A DNA stretch of 64,000 nucleotides, taken from Paenibacillus guangzhouensis (GTDB taxonomy: Bacteria > Bacillota > Bacilli > Paenibacillales > Paenibacillaceae). Under the pieces are notes generated by a model. It was given only the letters and a program-made list of their open reading frames with translations. It was not told the origin of the DNA and made no database searches. Positions 14,920 to 25,162 of the stretch are shown here, piece after piece. How positions within the stretch are numbered: position 1 is the stretch's first letter; every line of letters starts with the position of its first letter. The DNA lies in the NCBI RefSeq assembly GCF_009363075.1, contig NZ_CP045293.1, forward strand, positions 3,038,001-3,102,000, in the 5' to 3' direction. Position numbers and translations under genes: made by a program.

Positions 14920-16229
14920 GAGTTCGAGGATCGCAGCATCACGCCTGCGTCCTGCAGCATCCATTCAATAAAGCAGCCATAGCCGGATTTCGGATCATTG
15001 ACGAATACATGAGTGACGGCGCCGATTAATTTCCCATTCTGAATAATTGGACTACCGCTCATGCCTTGTACAATCCCACCCGTCTTATCAATCAACCGCG
15101 GGTCAGTAATGCGAATCACCATGCCTTTGGTCGCTGGACTTGATTGGTGCGTCACATGCGCAATTTCAATATCAAAGCGTTCCACTTGTTGCCCCTCAAT
15201 AACGGTAAGAATCTGCGCTGGACCGATCTTCACATCCTCGGCAAAAGCAACCGGAATTCCTTCTTTAAACAAACTGTGATCGGGATTCTCTTTCATTTTA
15301 CCAAAAATACCGAAATGCGTGTTTCGCTCAACATTCCCAAGAACTTTGCTTTCTTTGAGGAAATACGCTTTCTTCTCACCGGGTTCCCCGTTCTGGCTCT
15401 TCGAGATGGAGGTAACGTTCGATTGAACAATTTCGCCATCCCCAACCACGATCGGGGTCTGCGTGTCCATGTCCGTAATGACATGCCCTAGGGCGCCGAA
15501 TACGCCCTGATCCGGAGCATAAAAAGTCAGCGTCCCAACACCAGCGGCCGAGTCCCGAATATAGAGTCCAAGACGCCAAGTCTTCTCCTCTACATCATAA
15601 GCGGGAACAAGCTTGGTCGTGAACTCGGATTGATTCCGCTTGATCGTCAGCTCGATCGGCTGTTTGGACTCGCCGGCGGCATTCACAATCGGAGCAACTT
15701 TGGTGACATCATTGAGATACTTCCCATTCATCCGTGTAATTAAATCACCCATCTGAATGTTCGCATCCTCGCCAGGTGACACTTTACGCTGTCCCTTCAC
15801 GGCAACCAGATGATGTCCGACAACCAGAATACCGGCTGATTTCACTTTGACACCTATGGTCTGACCGCCTGGGATGACTTTCAGATCAGGAACAACATTC
15901 ACTTTTACGGTCTTCAACGGAATTTTGCCGAATAAACGTAGCTTCAGTTCCGCTTGACCGCTCTGCTGCGTCTTCAGACGAATCGGCTCCCTCAAGGAGA
16001 CGTTCTGAGACGGCTGTGCTGTTCCATTCACCTGAATGACATCAGGCCGATCAATCACCGCCTGCGCCATCACCGGCATATCCAGCCGGAGTTCCTTCTG
16101 TTGTCCCGAGAATAACCTAATTTCGCTCGGAAACGTTGAGAAATACTGAAAAGGTGCCGTTGTACTAAGCATACAAACGAAGAAGACAAGTAAAAGACCA
16201 AAAAATCTTTTGCTCTGCTTGGAGTTCAA
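14901..16229 (-). CDS. spoIVB: SpoIVB serine peptidase (S55), sigma-K checkpoint
   Basis: A 442-aa protein (426 in B. subtilis) secreted by the forespore into the intermembrane space, where it cuts SpoIVFA to release sigma-K activation (family knowledge). Visible: an N-terminal membrane/signal segment (FFGLLLVFFVCML, residues 9-21), a PDZ domain about 120-205 (PGEDANIQMGDLITRMNGK), and the C-terminal peptidase with GALGHVITD (catalytic His) and the serine in QGMSGSPIIQNGKLIGAVTHV. It lies between recN and spo0A, the conserved order. A sigma-F/G promoter was not identified with confidence. Confidence 0.95.
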   Translation of the reverse strand: MNSKQSKRFFGLLLVFFVCMLSTTAPFQYFSTFPSEIRLFSGQQKELRLDMPVMAQAVIDRPDVIQVNGTAQPSQNVSLREPIRLKTQQSGQAELKLRLFGKIPLKTVKVNVVPDLKVIPGGQTIGVKVKSAGILVVGHHLVAVKGQRKVSPGEDANIQMGDLITRMNGKYLNDVTKVAPIVNAAGESKQPIELTIKRNQSEFTTKLVPAYDVEEKTWRLGLYIRDSAAGVGTLTFYAPDQGVFGALGHVITDMDTQTPIVVGDGEIVQSNVTSISKSQNGEPGEKKAYFLKESKVLGNVERNTHFGIFGKMKENPDHSLFKEGIPVAFAEDVKIGPAQILTVIEGQQVERFDIEIAHVTHQSSPATKGMVIRITDPRLIDKTGGIVQGMSGSPIIQNGKLIGAVTHVFVNDPKSGYGCFIEWMLQDAGVMLRSSNSNLKAS

Positions 16230-16336
16230 GATGTCACACGCTCCCTTTCCTTCTATCGCTTGACGAGAAAGGTTGTCGCCAATTGCGTACCTTTAAGATA
16301 ACCTTGGCTAGAGCGTTTTATTACTGCAAATGATTC

Positions 16337-18058
16337 CTAGACTGCTTTCCTTGTATCCGCTAAAATTAACATTTCTTGCGCGTGATGAAGTGTTTTTTCG
16401 GTGATTTCCACACCGCCAAGCATCCGCGCTAATTCCTTAATTCGCCCGTCTTCCACAAGCTCTTCGACCTGAGTCATGGTGCGCCCTTCAAAGACATTTT
16501 TCTGGATTAAATAGTGATGATCCGCCATACAAGCCACTTGCGGCAAGTGCGTAATCGAAAAGACCTGACATTGACGGGATAAGGACGACATTTTCTCCGC
16601 AATCGATTGTGCAGCGCGACCACTTACGCCTGTATCCACTTCGTCGAAGACCAAGACCGGAACACGGTCAATGGCAGCGAATATCGATTTCAATGCAAGC
16701 ATCATCCGGGACAATTCTCCGCCGGACGCAATTTTATGTAACGATCGCAAAGGTTCTCCAGGGTTTGGAGAAATGAGAAACTCTGCCGAATCATAACCAT
16801 GCTTCGTGAATCTGACAGGCACGCCATCAACATCAAGGCCATCCGGCGCTTCCATCCTCTCCAGTTTGACCTCAAGCCGAGTCCGTTCCATCTGAAGACT
16901 CTTCAGTTCTGCTTCCATCTGAGAGGCGAGCTGCTCCGCACATTGCTTGCGAAGTGCACTCAGTTCTCCAGCCTGTTTCACCAGCTCCACGAACTCCTGA
17001 TCCACTTGCTGCTGCAGCTTCTGAATCATCTCATCTTTATTCTCAATCATATCTGTTTCTTTACGAATCCGCTCGAGATAATTCAAGATCTCCTCGACGT
17101 TATCTCCATACTTCCGGCGGAACGATGAGATCATATCTAAACGTTGCTCCACTTCCTCAAGACGAATCGGATTGAATTCAATTTCTTCCCGATAATCCCT
17201 CAGCTGGAATGCAACATCTTCAATCTGATAAAAAGCGGACTGTAGCTGTTCCACGATCGGTCCAAGCCGCTGTGAATCAAAGGACATAATATCCTCTAAC
17301 TTCGTTACAGCCTTGCCAATGGCGTCTAGCCCTTTATTTCCATACACTTGTCCATAAGCGTCGTTAACAGAGTCCATCATTCGCTCGGCATTCGCGAGCT
17401 TGCGTTTCTCCTCTGCGAGCAGCTCATCTTCACCGATTTTAAGTCCGGCATTCGATATTTCTTCGATCTGGAATCGATACAAATCCAACATCTGGTAAGC
17501 TTTCTGGCTGGAATCCTCAAGCTCCTGCAGCTCTCGGCGCAGCTTGGAATGACGCGCATAGACCTGCTGGTACGCGTCTTTCACCGGTCCAATTGTCGCT
17601 TCGCCGAACGTATCAAGCAAGGACAAGTGCTGATCTACTTTTAGAAGTGATTGATGCTCATGTTGACCATGGATATTGACCAGATGTTCGCCGATTTCGC
17701 GCAGCATCGATAAGTTCACCAATTGCCCGTTAATGCGGCTCATGCTCTTCCCTTGTGAGCTGAGTTCACGACGAATGACCAAATGTTCCTCGGCCGAAGC
17801 CATAATCCCCAGATTCGCCATGACGGACCAGACCGGGTGATCCGGAGGCAATTCGAACAAAGCTTCAACTTCTGCCTTATCACATCCGTACCGCACCAAA
17901 TCCGCAGATCCACGCCCGCCAATGATTAAACTTAACGCATCAATAATAATTGATTTACCCGCACCGGTCTCCCCTGTCAGTACATGAAATCCGTTATGAA
18001 AAGAGACGGTTACCGCCTCAACCACTGCCAGATTTCGTATTGATACTGCCGCTAACAT
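16337..18058 (-). CDS. recN: DNA repair protein RecN
   Basis: A 573-aa SMC-like ATPase for double-strand break repair (576 aa in B. subtilis). The start chosen is the ATG at 18058 behind GGGGGTGG, giving MLAAVSIRNLAVVE; a longer ORF adds 18 unlikely residues. The Walker A is LTGETGAGKS, long coiled-coil stretches fill the middle (about 160-360), and near the C-terminus are the ABC signature ASGGELSRMMLAL and Walker B VLVFDEVDTGVSG. It follows argR closely (25 bp), probably in one transcript. Confidence 0.96.
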   Translation of the reverse strand: MLAAVSIRNLAVVEAVTVSFHNGFHVLTGETGAGKSIIIDALSLIIGGRGSADLVRYGCDKAEVEALFELPPDHPVWSVMANLGIMASAEEHLVIRRELSSQGKSMSRINGQLVNLSMLREIGEHLVNIHGQHEHQSLLKVDQHLSLLDTFGEATIGPVKDAYQQVYARHSKLRRELQELEDSSQKAYQMLDLYRFQIEEISNAGLKIGEDELLAEEKRKLANAERMMDSVNDAYGQVYGNKGLDAIGKAVTKLEDIMSFDSQRLGPIVEQLQSAFYQIEDVAFQLRDYREEIEFNPIRLEEVEQRLDMISSFRRKYGDNVEEILNYLERIRKETDMIENKDEMIQKLQQQVDQEFVELVKQAGELSALRKQCAEQLASQMEAELKSLQMERTRLEVKLERMEAPDGLDVDGVPVRFTKHGYDSAEFLISPNPGEPLRSLHKIASGGELSRMMLALKSIFAAIDRVPVLVFDEVDTGVSGRAAQSIAEKMSSLSRQCQVFSITHLPQVACMADHHYLIQKNVFEGRTMTQVEELVEDGRIKELARMLGGVEITEKTLHHAQEMLILADTRKAV

Positions 18059-18083
18059 CCAGCCACCCCCAAGTACGCAAAAA

Positions 18084-18533
18084 TTATGAAATAAAGGACA
18101 TGATTTGCCCAACGATCTTGTCGCTATCTTCTTTGGTCCGGCAAATGATTAACATGGTATCGTCTCCGCAAATCGTTCCCATAATCTCCGTCCATTCGAT
18201 ACTGTCCATTAAAACGGCAATGGAATTCGCCGTACCTGGTAGACACTTCATGACAATCAAATTATTCGTCGAATCAATATGCACGAAGTTGTCGACAAGC
18301 GCCCGTTTTAGCTTCTGCACCGGATTGAACCGTTGATCCGTCGGTAGAGAATATTTATAACGTCCATCATCCATGGGCACTTTAATTAAATGCAATTCCT
18401 TCATATCTCTCGATACCGTCGCTTGTGTCACATGAAAACCAGAAGAACGTAAAGCCTCCACCAAATCATCTTGCGTCTCAATTTCACGATTCGTAATAAT
18501 TTCACGTATTTTGATATGTCGATTTCCCTTCAT
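18084..18533 (-). CDS. argR: Arginine repressor ArgR/AhrC
   Basis: A 149-aa hexameric regulator that represses arginine synthesis and activates its breakdown when arginine is bound. The ATG at 18533 after GTGAGGG gives exactly the length of B. subtilis AhrC; the longer GTG start at 18545 is less likely. The N-terminal winged helix contains [17 protein letters not shown], and the C-terminal arginine-binding domain contains [15 protein letters not shown]. Upstream lies the 152-aa membrane-anchored gene, whose end overlaps the ribosome site of argR. Confidence 0.95.
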   Translation of the reverse strand: MKGNRHIKIREIITNREIETQDDLVEALRSSGFHVTQATVSRDMKELHLIKVPMDDGRYKYSLPTDQRFNPVQKLKRALVDNFVHIDSTNNLIVMKCLPGTANSIAVLMDSIEWTEIMGTICGDDTMLIICRTKEDSDKIVGQIMSFIS

Positions 18534-18541
18534 AAAATCCC

Positions 18542-19000
18542 TCACTCTTCTTCAAGTTGAAAATGTATTTGTTGTAATTGCTGTTCCTTCTCATCGACAT
18601 AGAGGATGCCATCGATGTCGCTATATAGCAGGAAATAAGGCAACAGCCGATCTCTTACGCTGCTGGCCGTCCACTCGATGGGCTTACGATCACGCGCCAC
18701 CTTGACCAGATAGGTCTGTCCATCCCGCCTGGCAACGTAATCCACGAATAAACGGCTATCTAATTGTATATCATTCACAAGAAAATAAAATGGGATTCGA
18801 ACCTTACCGCCGATGATCTCATAACCGTCCTGTTCCATAAGTTGGTAAGCAACGGTCTGCTCATTCATATCGGCATGGATTGGCACGCTTGAGTAGTTCG
18901 TACGAAGTGGGGAATGCAGCCATCTTCTAAGTCCAAAATAAGCCCATAGTACAGCGATTACCACGATTCCAATCATGACAATTCCATCACTGTGTCCCAT
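18542..19000 (-). CDS. Membrane-anchored protein of unknown function
   Basis: A 152-aa protein with an N-terminal membrane helix ([18 protein letters not shown], residues 7-24) and a soluble C-terminal domain. The stretch [22 protein letters not shown] resembles the Asp-(x)n-x-Lys part of PD-(D/E)XK nuclease-like folds, but the expected acidic residue before the last Lys is Val, so catalysis is doubtful. I recognise no named family. It lies between tlyA and argR, in line with their transcription. Confidence 0.6.
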   Translation of the reverse strand: MGHSDGIVMIGIVVIAVLWAYFGLRRWLHSPLRTNYSSVPIHADMNEQTVAYQLMEQDGYEIIGGKVRIPFYFLVNDIQLDSRLFVDYVARRDGQTYLVKVARDRKPIEWTASSVRDRLLPYFLLYSDIDGILYVDEKEQQLQQIHFQLEEE

Positions 19001-19101
19001 TACGAATCACCTCGAGAAATATATTCGAGGCTGCGCACCAATTTCCTTTTTTTCAAGACAGATCAGGAAGGCTATCCTTCATATTGTGGCCTCAAGCAAA
19101 A

Positions 19102-19129
19102 GAAACTCACCCTTTGGTGGATGAGTTTC
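19102..19129 (-). terminator. Terminator at the 3' end of tlyA
   Basis: GAAACTCA and TGAGTTTC form an 8-bp stem with inner pairing, followed on the minus strand by TTTTG. It contains the tlyA stop codon (19107-19109). Confidence 0.75.
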
Positions 19130-19961
19130 CTGTAAACGTGTTCGCTGCTTCTTGGACGACTGCCGCAATACCAGCTTCATCCAACGGTTCAGCTCCGCCT
19201 TGCACGTCGGATGGTCCCTTCCATTCCCAACATGCCAGGAATTCGATATTCCCTTCTCCACCGGTGATCGGGGAAAAGGTTAGGCCTTGTAGCTTAAATC
19301 CTAATTCAGACGCGAAAGTCAGAATGGAGGTCAGTACCTCTGCATGAACCTTGGGTTCACGCACAACTCCTGACTTTCCAACCTTCTCACGCCCTGCTTC
19401 GAACTGCGGCTTGATCAGCGCTACAACTTGTGCAGGTGCTTCAAGCAACTCAATAAGAGGCGGTAGAATGATTTTGAGTGAAATAAACGATACATCAATC
19501 GATGCCATATTGGGCTTTGGCCCTGTCAAATCTGCCGGCGTCGTATACCGGAAATTGGTTCGCTCCATGACATTCACACGCTCATGGTTCCGCAGCGACC
19601 AATCCAGCTGATTATAACCTACATCAATCGCATAGACATAACTTGCGCCATGCTGCAATGCACAATCGGTGAATCCACCCGTCGAAGCACCGATATCCAG
19701 CATCACACGATCGTTCATATCAATCTCGAAATAACGGAGCGCTTTCTCTAGCTTCAACCCGCCCCGTCCTACATAAGGATGCAGCTGCCCCTTTACACGT
19801 AGTTCTGTAGAACGCGGAATCTTCGAACCGGCTTTCTCTAACCGCTCTCCATCTTTGTTCAACACGATCCCCGCCATAATAGCGGCTTTCGCTTTCTCAC
19901 GACTTTCAAAAAAACCTTGCTCAACGAGCAGAACGTCAAGCCGCTCTTTCTGTTCAGACAT
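19107..19961 (-). CDS. TlyA/YqxC family rRNA methyltransferase
   Basis: A 284-aa protein with an N-terminal S4 RNA-binding domain (residues 7-65, RLDVLLVEQGFFESREKAKAAIMAG) and a C-terminal FtsJ-like methyltransferase domain with the SAM motif MLDIGASTGGFTDCALQHGA. Family members 2'-O-methylate 16S and/or 23S rRNA cytidines; some were named hemolysins. In B. subtilis the orthologue yqxC also sits between dxs and ahrC. It starts 15 bp after the dxs stop. Confidence 0.9.
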   Translation of the reverse strand: MSEQKERLDVLLVEQGFFESREKAKAAIMAGIVLNKDGERLEKAGSKIPRSTELRVKGQLHPYVGRGGLKLEKALRYFEIDMNDRVMLDIGASTGGFTDCALQHGASYVYAIDVGYNQLDWSLRNHERVNVMERTNFRYTTPADLTGPKPNMASIDVSFISLKIILPPLIELLEAPAQVVALIKPQFEAGREKVGKSGVVREPKVHAEVLTSILTFASELGFKLQGLTFSPITGGEGNIEFLACWEWKGPSDVQGGAEPLDEAGIAAVVQEAANTFTGNSSTKG

Positions 19962-19975
19962 GCCATTTCCCTCTT

Positions 19976-21865
19976 CTATTTCGCTCGCGACCGAATGCGC
20001 GGTTTCATTTTCTTAATCTCAGCCATGACATGTTCAACGGTCAGACCAACTTCTTGACGTTGTTCCTTTACGCTGCCATGTTCAACGAAGTAATCCGGAA
20101 TTCCCATGAGCTTCACACGCATATCGTAGATATCATGTTCGGCGAAGTGCTCCAGAATCGCACTACCAAGTCCACCCATTTGAGCAGTCTCTTCAAGTAC
20201 GATCAGATCCATTCGCTCCTTAGCAAGCTGCTGCAGCATCGCTCCATCTAATGGCTTAATGAATCTCGCGTTAATTACACGGACATTCAGCCCTTCCCGT
20301 TTCAGCTGCTCTGCAGCCTCAAGCGCAACTTGAACCATCGGGCCAATCGCTGCAATCGCGAAAGATTCGCCATCACGCAGTACTTCCCATTGACCGATAG
20401 GAATTGGCGTCATCACAGGATCGTATGCCACACCGACTCCATTCACACGCGGGTAACGAACTGCAATCGGTCCATCGTTATATTCCACAGCCGTCTTCAA
20501 CATATGCCGCAGTTCATTTTCGTCCTTCGGCATCATCATCACCATATTCGGAATATGCCGCATGAAGGAAATGTCGTACACCCCCTGATGGGTCTCGCCA
20601 TCTGCGCCGACGAAGCCTGCACGGTCGATTGCGAAGATCACATTCGCGTCTTGACGGCAAATGTCATGGACAATCTGATCGTACGCACGCTGCATGAATG
20701 TTGAGTAAACCGCATAGATCGGTTTCATGCCTTCCATCGCCATCGCTGCACATAGAGTTGCAGCATGCTGTTCCGCAATCCCAACGTCGATCATTCGATC
20801 CGGGAATCGCGCTGCGAATTTCATCAACCCAGACCCGCCAGGCATCGCAGGCGTAATAGCAACGATTCGATGATCCTGTTCAGCAAGCTCAATGATCGCA
20901 TCGCCGAACACTTCCGTATACATCGGGTTCCCTACAGCCTTTACCACTTGACCCGACTCAATTTTGTACGGCGTAATGCCGTGCCATTTATGAGAATCTG
21001 CTTCTGCAGGAGAGTAGCCTTTTCCTTTGGTCGTTAGGACATGCACGAGTACGGGCCCATTCACCTGACTTGCTTGCTTAAACGTATCTTGCAACGATCC
21101 AAGATCATGCCCATCGACAGGACCCAGATATGTAAACCCGAGTTCCTCGAATAGTACGCCCGATACGACAAGATATTTCAAGCTGTCCTTTAGACGCTCT
21201 GCTGTCTTCGCGAGTTTACCGCCGATGGCAGGAATTTTCTTCAAGAAGCTTTCGAGCTCTTCTTTGGCGCGTTTATATGTTTTGTCCGAACGAATTTTAC
21301 CTAAGTAATGATGCATTGCGCCAACATTGGGTGCGATCGACATTTCATTATCGTTCAACACCACGATCAAATTCTTCTTCTCATGCCCGATATGATTCAG
21401 CGCTTCGAACGCCATCCCGCCGGTTAACGCACCATCGCCAATCACAGCGATGACACGGTTATCTTCCCCTTTGAGATCACGTGCTGTCGCCATCCCCATC
21501 GCCGCAGACAAGGAGGTACTGCTATGCCCGGCTTCCCAGACGTCATGTTCACTCTCGGAGCGTTTGACGAAGCCGCACAATCCTTTATATTTGCGAAGCG
21601 TATCGAACTGGTCTCGACGACCTGTTAAAATTTTGTGCACATAAGCTTGATGCCCCACATCAAAGATGATTTTATCTTTCGGACTATCAAACAAGTAATG
21701 CAAAATAACCGTGAGCTCGACAACACCCAAGTTCGGCGCAAGATGTCCCCCTGTGACCGATAGTTTCTCGATCAAAAATTGACGAATCTCTCCCGACAAT
21801 TGAGCGAGCTCCTCAACCGAACATTTCTTTAAATCGTTAGGTTGATTAATCTGTTCGAGTAACAC
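19976..21865 (-). CDS. dxs: 1-deoxy-D-xylulose-5-phosphate synthase
   Basis: The first enzyme of the MEP isoprenoid pathway, joining pyruvate and glyceraldehyde 3-phosphate with thiamine diphosphate. The start chosen is a GTG at 21865, two bases after the upstream stop (TAACGTG) with AGCGAGG as ribosome site, giving 629 aa (633 in B. subtilis). Motifs: [27 protein letters not shown], thiamine motif [18 protein letters not shown] ... VLNDNEMSI, and [19 protein letters not shown]. It is in line with ispA upstream, so the two isoprenoid genes are probably co-expressed. Confidence 0.95.
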   Translation of the reverse strand: MLLEQINQPNDLKKCSVEELAQLSGEIRQFLIEKLSVTGGHLAPNLGVVELTVILHYLFDSPKDKIIFDVGHQAYVHKILTGRRDQFDTLRKYKGLCGFVKRSESEHDVWEAGHSSTSLSAAMGMATARDLKGEDNRVIAVIGDGALTGGMAFEALNHIGHEKKNLIVVLNDNEMSIAPNVGAMHHYLGKIRSDKTYKRAKEELESFLKKIPAIGGKLAKTAERLKDSLKYLVVSGVLFEELGFTYLGPVDGHDLGSLQDTFKQASQVNGPVLVHVLTTKGKGYSPAEADSHKWHGITPYKIESGQVVKAVGNPMYTEVFGDAIIELAEQDHRIVAITPAMPGGSGLMKFAARFPDRMIDVGIAEQHAATLCAAMAMEGMKPIYAVYSTFMQRAYDQIVHDICRQDANVIFAIDRAGFVGADGETHQGVYDISFMRHIPNMVMMMPKDENELRHMLKTAVEYNDGPIAVRYPRVNGVGVAYDPVMTPIPIGQWEVLRDGESFAIAAIGPMVQVALEAAEQLKREGLNVRVINARFIKPLDGAMLQQLAKERMDLIVLEETAQMGGLGSAILEHFAEHDIYDMRVKLMGIPDYFVEHGSVKEQRQEVGLTVEHVMAEIKKMKPRIRSRAK

Positions 21866-21866
21866 G

Positions 21867-22472
21867 TTATTTTCCTCGCTTTCCATTGTTCGGTTTGCTT
21901 TTTTTCTTAGTGAAAATTCGAATGTGGAGTCTTCGTTCCAATAGATCGAAGAACTTCCCGATCGAGAGCACGATCGCAGTGGCGTAGTGAATCGCAAAAC
22001 TTTTGCCAACCGCCTTACCTCCAACCGTGAGTGCAGATACTAATCCTGCAAATACAACACTCGTGACCATTCGAATGATTTCATTGCCTTGATCCATGGA
22101 GAGAAGCAAATTACCGACGACGAGCGCGCTAGCGGCACCACTGATGACCCCCGTCATATCGCCGATGACATCATTACAAATATTTGAGAACCAATCCGCA
22201 TTGCGGATAATATAAATTGCTTGTCTCGAGCCCCTGACACGTTCTGCTGCCATCGCGTGAAATGGTTTCTCGCTCGCAGCTGCTGCCGCCAGGCCCATCA
22301 TATCGAACACGATGCCAATGAGGATGAGCAGTAAGACGATGATAACACCTACACCAAATCCGACACCAGACAAGACCGTTGTTGAAATAACCGAAAAGAT
22401 ACAGGCCAATATAAATGTAATAATAGAAATAAAAATACTCCATTTCATGGAGTGCTTCAATGAAAATTTCAT
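21867..22472 (-). CDS. CorB-like (DUF21-type) membrane protein
   Basis: A 201-aa protein with three or four membrane helices (residues 12-34, 38-60, about 105-120 and 133-160) and a basic C-terminal tail. The stretch [23 protein letters not shown], then [15 protein letters not shown], resembles CNNM/CorB-annotated Firmicute proteins lacking CBS domains, so a cation-related role is possible but unproven. It lies between ispA and dxs, and its stop is two bases before the dxs start, which suggests translational coupling. Confidence 0.55.
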   Translation of the reverse strand: MKFSLKHSMKWSIFISIITFILACIFSVISTTVLSGVGFGVGVIIVLLLILIGIVFDMMGLAAAAASEKPFHAMAAERVRGSRQAIYIIRNADWFSNICNDVIGDMTGVISGAASALVVGNLLLSMDQGNEIIRMVTSVVFAGLVSALTVGGKAVGKSFAIHYATAIVLSIGKFFDLLERRLHIRIFTKKKSKPNNGKRGK

Positions 22473-22617
22473 TGTGGGAAGCCAACACCAGGAACTTCAT
22501 CGATGTGCCCTTTAGCGAATTTTTAGCCCCGCCTTCAGAAACGGTAGACTGACTAGAATACTGTACCACTCTACGTACGACTTATTATATCATAATACTG
22601 TATTTTATACGCAGCAA

Positions 22618-23538
22618 TTAATGGTCGCGTTTCATTAAATAATCAGCTAACTCGATGAGTCGCTGCGGGTTCATAAGGTTCGCGCCTTCAATCGCTTCTT
22701 TAGCTTCCCGCGTCAACCGCTCGATCTCCACCTGCGACGCCTCGATCCCGATAAAGAATGGATAGGTCACTTTGCTCTGCGCCACATCACTTTGCGTCTT
22801 CTTGCCGAGCTTCTGCTCATCTCCAATCAGATCGAGCACATCATCTTGAATTTGGAATGCCAATCCGATCTGCCGTCCGAAAGTCTCCAAGGCCGTGAGT
22901 TGTTCCTCTGACGCGCCCGCAATCCGTCCGCCTGCACGAAGCGAGAAGACGATGAGATCACCTGTCTTATGTAGATGAATGTATTGAAGCTGTTCGAGCG
23001 ACGTAATACCTTGCTCGCCGATCATATCCGCGGCTTGTCCGCCAACCATGCCTTTCGCACCAGCCATAAGAGAGAGCTCATCAACGATAGCCAGCACCTG
23101 GTCCGCAGGGATGTGATGCTGCTTCGATGCTTGAACAACCTGATGGAAAGCGTGCGTTAAGAGCGCATCGCCGCCGAGAATCGCCATCGCTTCCCCATAC
23201 ACCTTGTGATTCGTCAGCTTCCCGCGGCGATAATCGTCATTATCCATCGCTGGCAGATCGTCATGAATTAACGAGTACGTATGGATCATCTCGATTGCGC
23301 CCGCAACGGGCATTGCAGCTGGAACTATTGCCGCGCCGCCAACAGCTTCCGCTGCCGCAAGAACGAGGATCGGACGAATGCGTTTGCCGCCTGCAAGCAA
23401 TGAGTACAACATCGATTCACGTAAGGATGCAGGCATGTCCCATCCAGCCGGAATACTGTTTTTGAGCGCCTCTTCCACCGCTGTTCTGGATCTTGTCATA
23501 TAGGTTGTAAAGTCTTCTGTCTCATGTAACTTAGCCAA
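22618..23538 (-). CDS. ispA: Polyprenyl (farnesyl/geranyl) diphosphate synthase
   Basis: A 306-aa prenyl transferase that condenses isoprenyl diphosphates for quinone and lipid carriers. Both Asp-rich motifs are present: DDLPAMDNDDYRRG (about 93-106) and DDVLD later. The start is taken as a TTG at 23538 after GGGGGA, overlapping the xseB stop; the ATG at 23556 with CAGGA upstream is also possible and would add six residues. It follows xseA-xseB and precedes the CorB-like gene and dxs in one direction. Confidence 0.92.
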   Translation of the reverse strand: MAKLHETEDFTTYMTRSRTAVEEALKNSIPAGWDMPASLRESMLYSLLAGGKRIRPILVLAAAEAVGGAAIVPAAMPVAGAIEMIHTYSLIHDDLPAMDNDDYRRGKLTNHKVYGEAMAILGGDALLTHAFHQVVQASKQHHIPADQVLAIVDELSLMAGAKGMVGGQAADMIGEQGITSLEQLQYIHLHKTGDLIVFSLRAGGRIAGASEEQLTALETFGRQIGLAFQIQDDVLDLIGDEQKLGKKTQSDVAQSKVTYPFFIGIEASQVEIERLTREAKEAIEGANLMNPQRLIELADYLMKRDH

Positions 23539-23800
23539 CAGTATCCCCCGCATCATCGGTTATTCCTGTGAAAGGTTTCTTGCGGAATTCCCCATTCTCT
23601 TCCACCAGCGCTTCGATTTTCCGTTCCACTTGCTCGAGCTTCTGGCCGCATAGCTGCGACATCATCATGCCTTCTTGGAACAGCTCGATCGCTTTCTCGA
23701 GCGGCACGTCCCCGCTCTCAAGCTCCTCGACGATCAATTCCAGCTTCTGTATCGCCTCTTCGAAGCTTACTGGAGCTTCCTTCTCGGCTTTCTTAGCCAT
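23531..23800 (-). CDS. xseB: Exodeoxyribonuclease VII small subunit
   Basis: An 89-aa helical protein that binds XseA. The motif SFEEAIQKLELIVEELESGDVPLE (residues 12-35) is typical. It overlaps the end of xseA by 8 bp, and the probable ispA start lies within its own end. The C-terminal tail (KKPFTGITDDAGDTVG) is longer than in many members. Confidence 0.93.
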   Translation of the reverse strand: MAKKAEKEAPVSFEEAIQKLELIVEELESGDVPLEKAIELFQEGMMMSQLCGQKLEQVERKIEALVEENGEFRKKPFTGITDDAGDTVG

Positions 23801-25160
23801 CCTTGTCCTCTCCCTTCATTGACCATACTTGGCATTCCAGTTGTCCGTCATTCACTTTCACGTGTACCATATCCCCTGGCTGCACATCCGCCAGCGATTT
23901 AATCAATCGCTTCTCTTGCTCATCATAGACAAGACTATATCCACGCTGCATGACCTTAAGAGGACTCAGCGCATCGAGCTGCTTCATCCCTGTCATGAGC
24001 TTTAGCTTCTGTTCCTTGAGCATCGCCTGCATCGATTGTACAAGTTGATGCGTCTCCGACTGCACCCGCTTCCGTGCGAAAAGCACCTGTTCATGCGGAT
24101 TGCGTCTCACAAGACGATGCTGCAGCTTCGAAGATCGCTCCTCCGACTTGCGAAGTAGCCCCTGGATGCGATAATGAAGCTGTTCCGTCAGCCGATCCAG
24201 TCGCTCCGCGTGCTGCAGCAAATATTTGCGCGGATGGACGAAATACGGGGAACGTCTCAACCGCTCCAGTCGCTCGCGTTCTTGCTGCATTCGCATCGCT
24301 AGCGCATGCTCCAACCGCTGCTCCTGACGGCGAAAATGCTGCCTGAGCTCCTGATGATGAGGTACCGCAAGCTCTGCAGCTGCCGTAGGCGTTGCCGCAC
24401 GCAAATCGGCCACAAAATCCGCAATCGTAAAATCGGTCTCATGCCCCACAGCGGAAATGATCGGAATCGCGGATCCATATATGGCACGCGCCACGATCTC
24501 TTCATTAAATGCCCATAACTCCTCAAGCGAACCGCCGCCACGGCCGACGATCAAGACATCGGCTTCTTGCAATCGGTTCATCCCTTCAATCGCCTTTACA
24601 ATGGAAGGCGCTGCTTGCGTTCCTTGCACGAGTACAGGATAGAGGAGGATCGGCACGGAAGGATAGCGGCGCTGAAGTGTAATAATGATATCTCGAACGG
24701 CCGCACCGGTAGGCGATGTAATGACCCCGATCGCTCTAGGGAACCTCGGCAGAGGCCGCTTCCGATGCGCCGCGAATAATTCTTCTTCATCCAGCTTCTT
24801 CTTCAACTGCTCATATGCAAGGTAGAGACTCCCGATGCCGTCGGGCTGCATATGCGTCGCATAGAATTGATATTGACCGTCTCGTTCATAGACCGATACA
24901 TTGCCTCGTGCGATGACTTTCGTCCCTTCCTTCGGACGGAATGCCAGACGCTGGTTATGAGAAGCAAACATAATCGATTTGATCCGACTGTCGGCATCCT
25001 TCAATGTGAAGTACATATGACCGCTTGAATGGTGGGTGAAGTTCGAGATTTCTCCGCGAATCCAGACGTCCTGCATCAAATCATCGGACTCGAGCTTCAT
25101 CCGGATATATCGATTCAGATCTTTAATGGATAATATGCGCTCTCCCGCCATTGACTTCAT
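23793..25160 (-). CDS. xseA: Exodeoxyribonuclease VII large subunit
   Basis: A 455-aa nuclease subunit that degrades single-stranded DNA in both directions. Layout: N-terminal OB fold (ILSIKDLNRYIRMKLE, WIRGEISNFTHHSSGHMYFTLKD); catalytic region about 130-320 (IGVITSPTGAAVRDI, VGRGGGSLEELWAFN, SAVGHETDFTIADFVADLRAATPTAAAEL); and a C-terminal coiled coil (about 260-400) with RGYSLV near the end. The start may be the ATG for MAGERIL nine bases downstream. It follows folD by 2 bp. Confidence 0.95.
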   Translation of the reverse strand: MKSMAGERILSIKDLNRYIRMKLESDDLMQDVWIRGEISNFTHHSSGHMYFTLKDADSRIKSIMFASHNQRLAFRPKEGTKVIARGNVSVYERDGQYQFYATHMQPDGIGSLYLAYEQLKKKLDEEELFAAHRKRPLPRFPRAIGVITSPTGAAVRDIIITLQRRYPSVPILLYPVLVQGTQAAPSIVKAIEGMNRLQEADVLIVGRGGGSLEELWAFNEEIVARAIYGSAIPIISAVGHETDFTIADFVADLRAATPTAAAELAVPHHQELRQHFRRQEQRLEHALAMRMQQERERLERLRRSPYFVHPRKYLLQHAERLDRLTEQLHYRIQGLLRKSEERSSKLQHRLVRRNPHEQVLFARKRVQSETHQLVQSMQAMLKEQKLKLMTGMKQLDALSPLKVMQRGYSLVYDEQEKRLIKSLADVQPGDMVHVKVNDGQLECQVWSMKGEDKDG

Positions 25161-25162
25161 CC

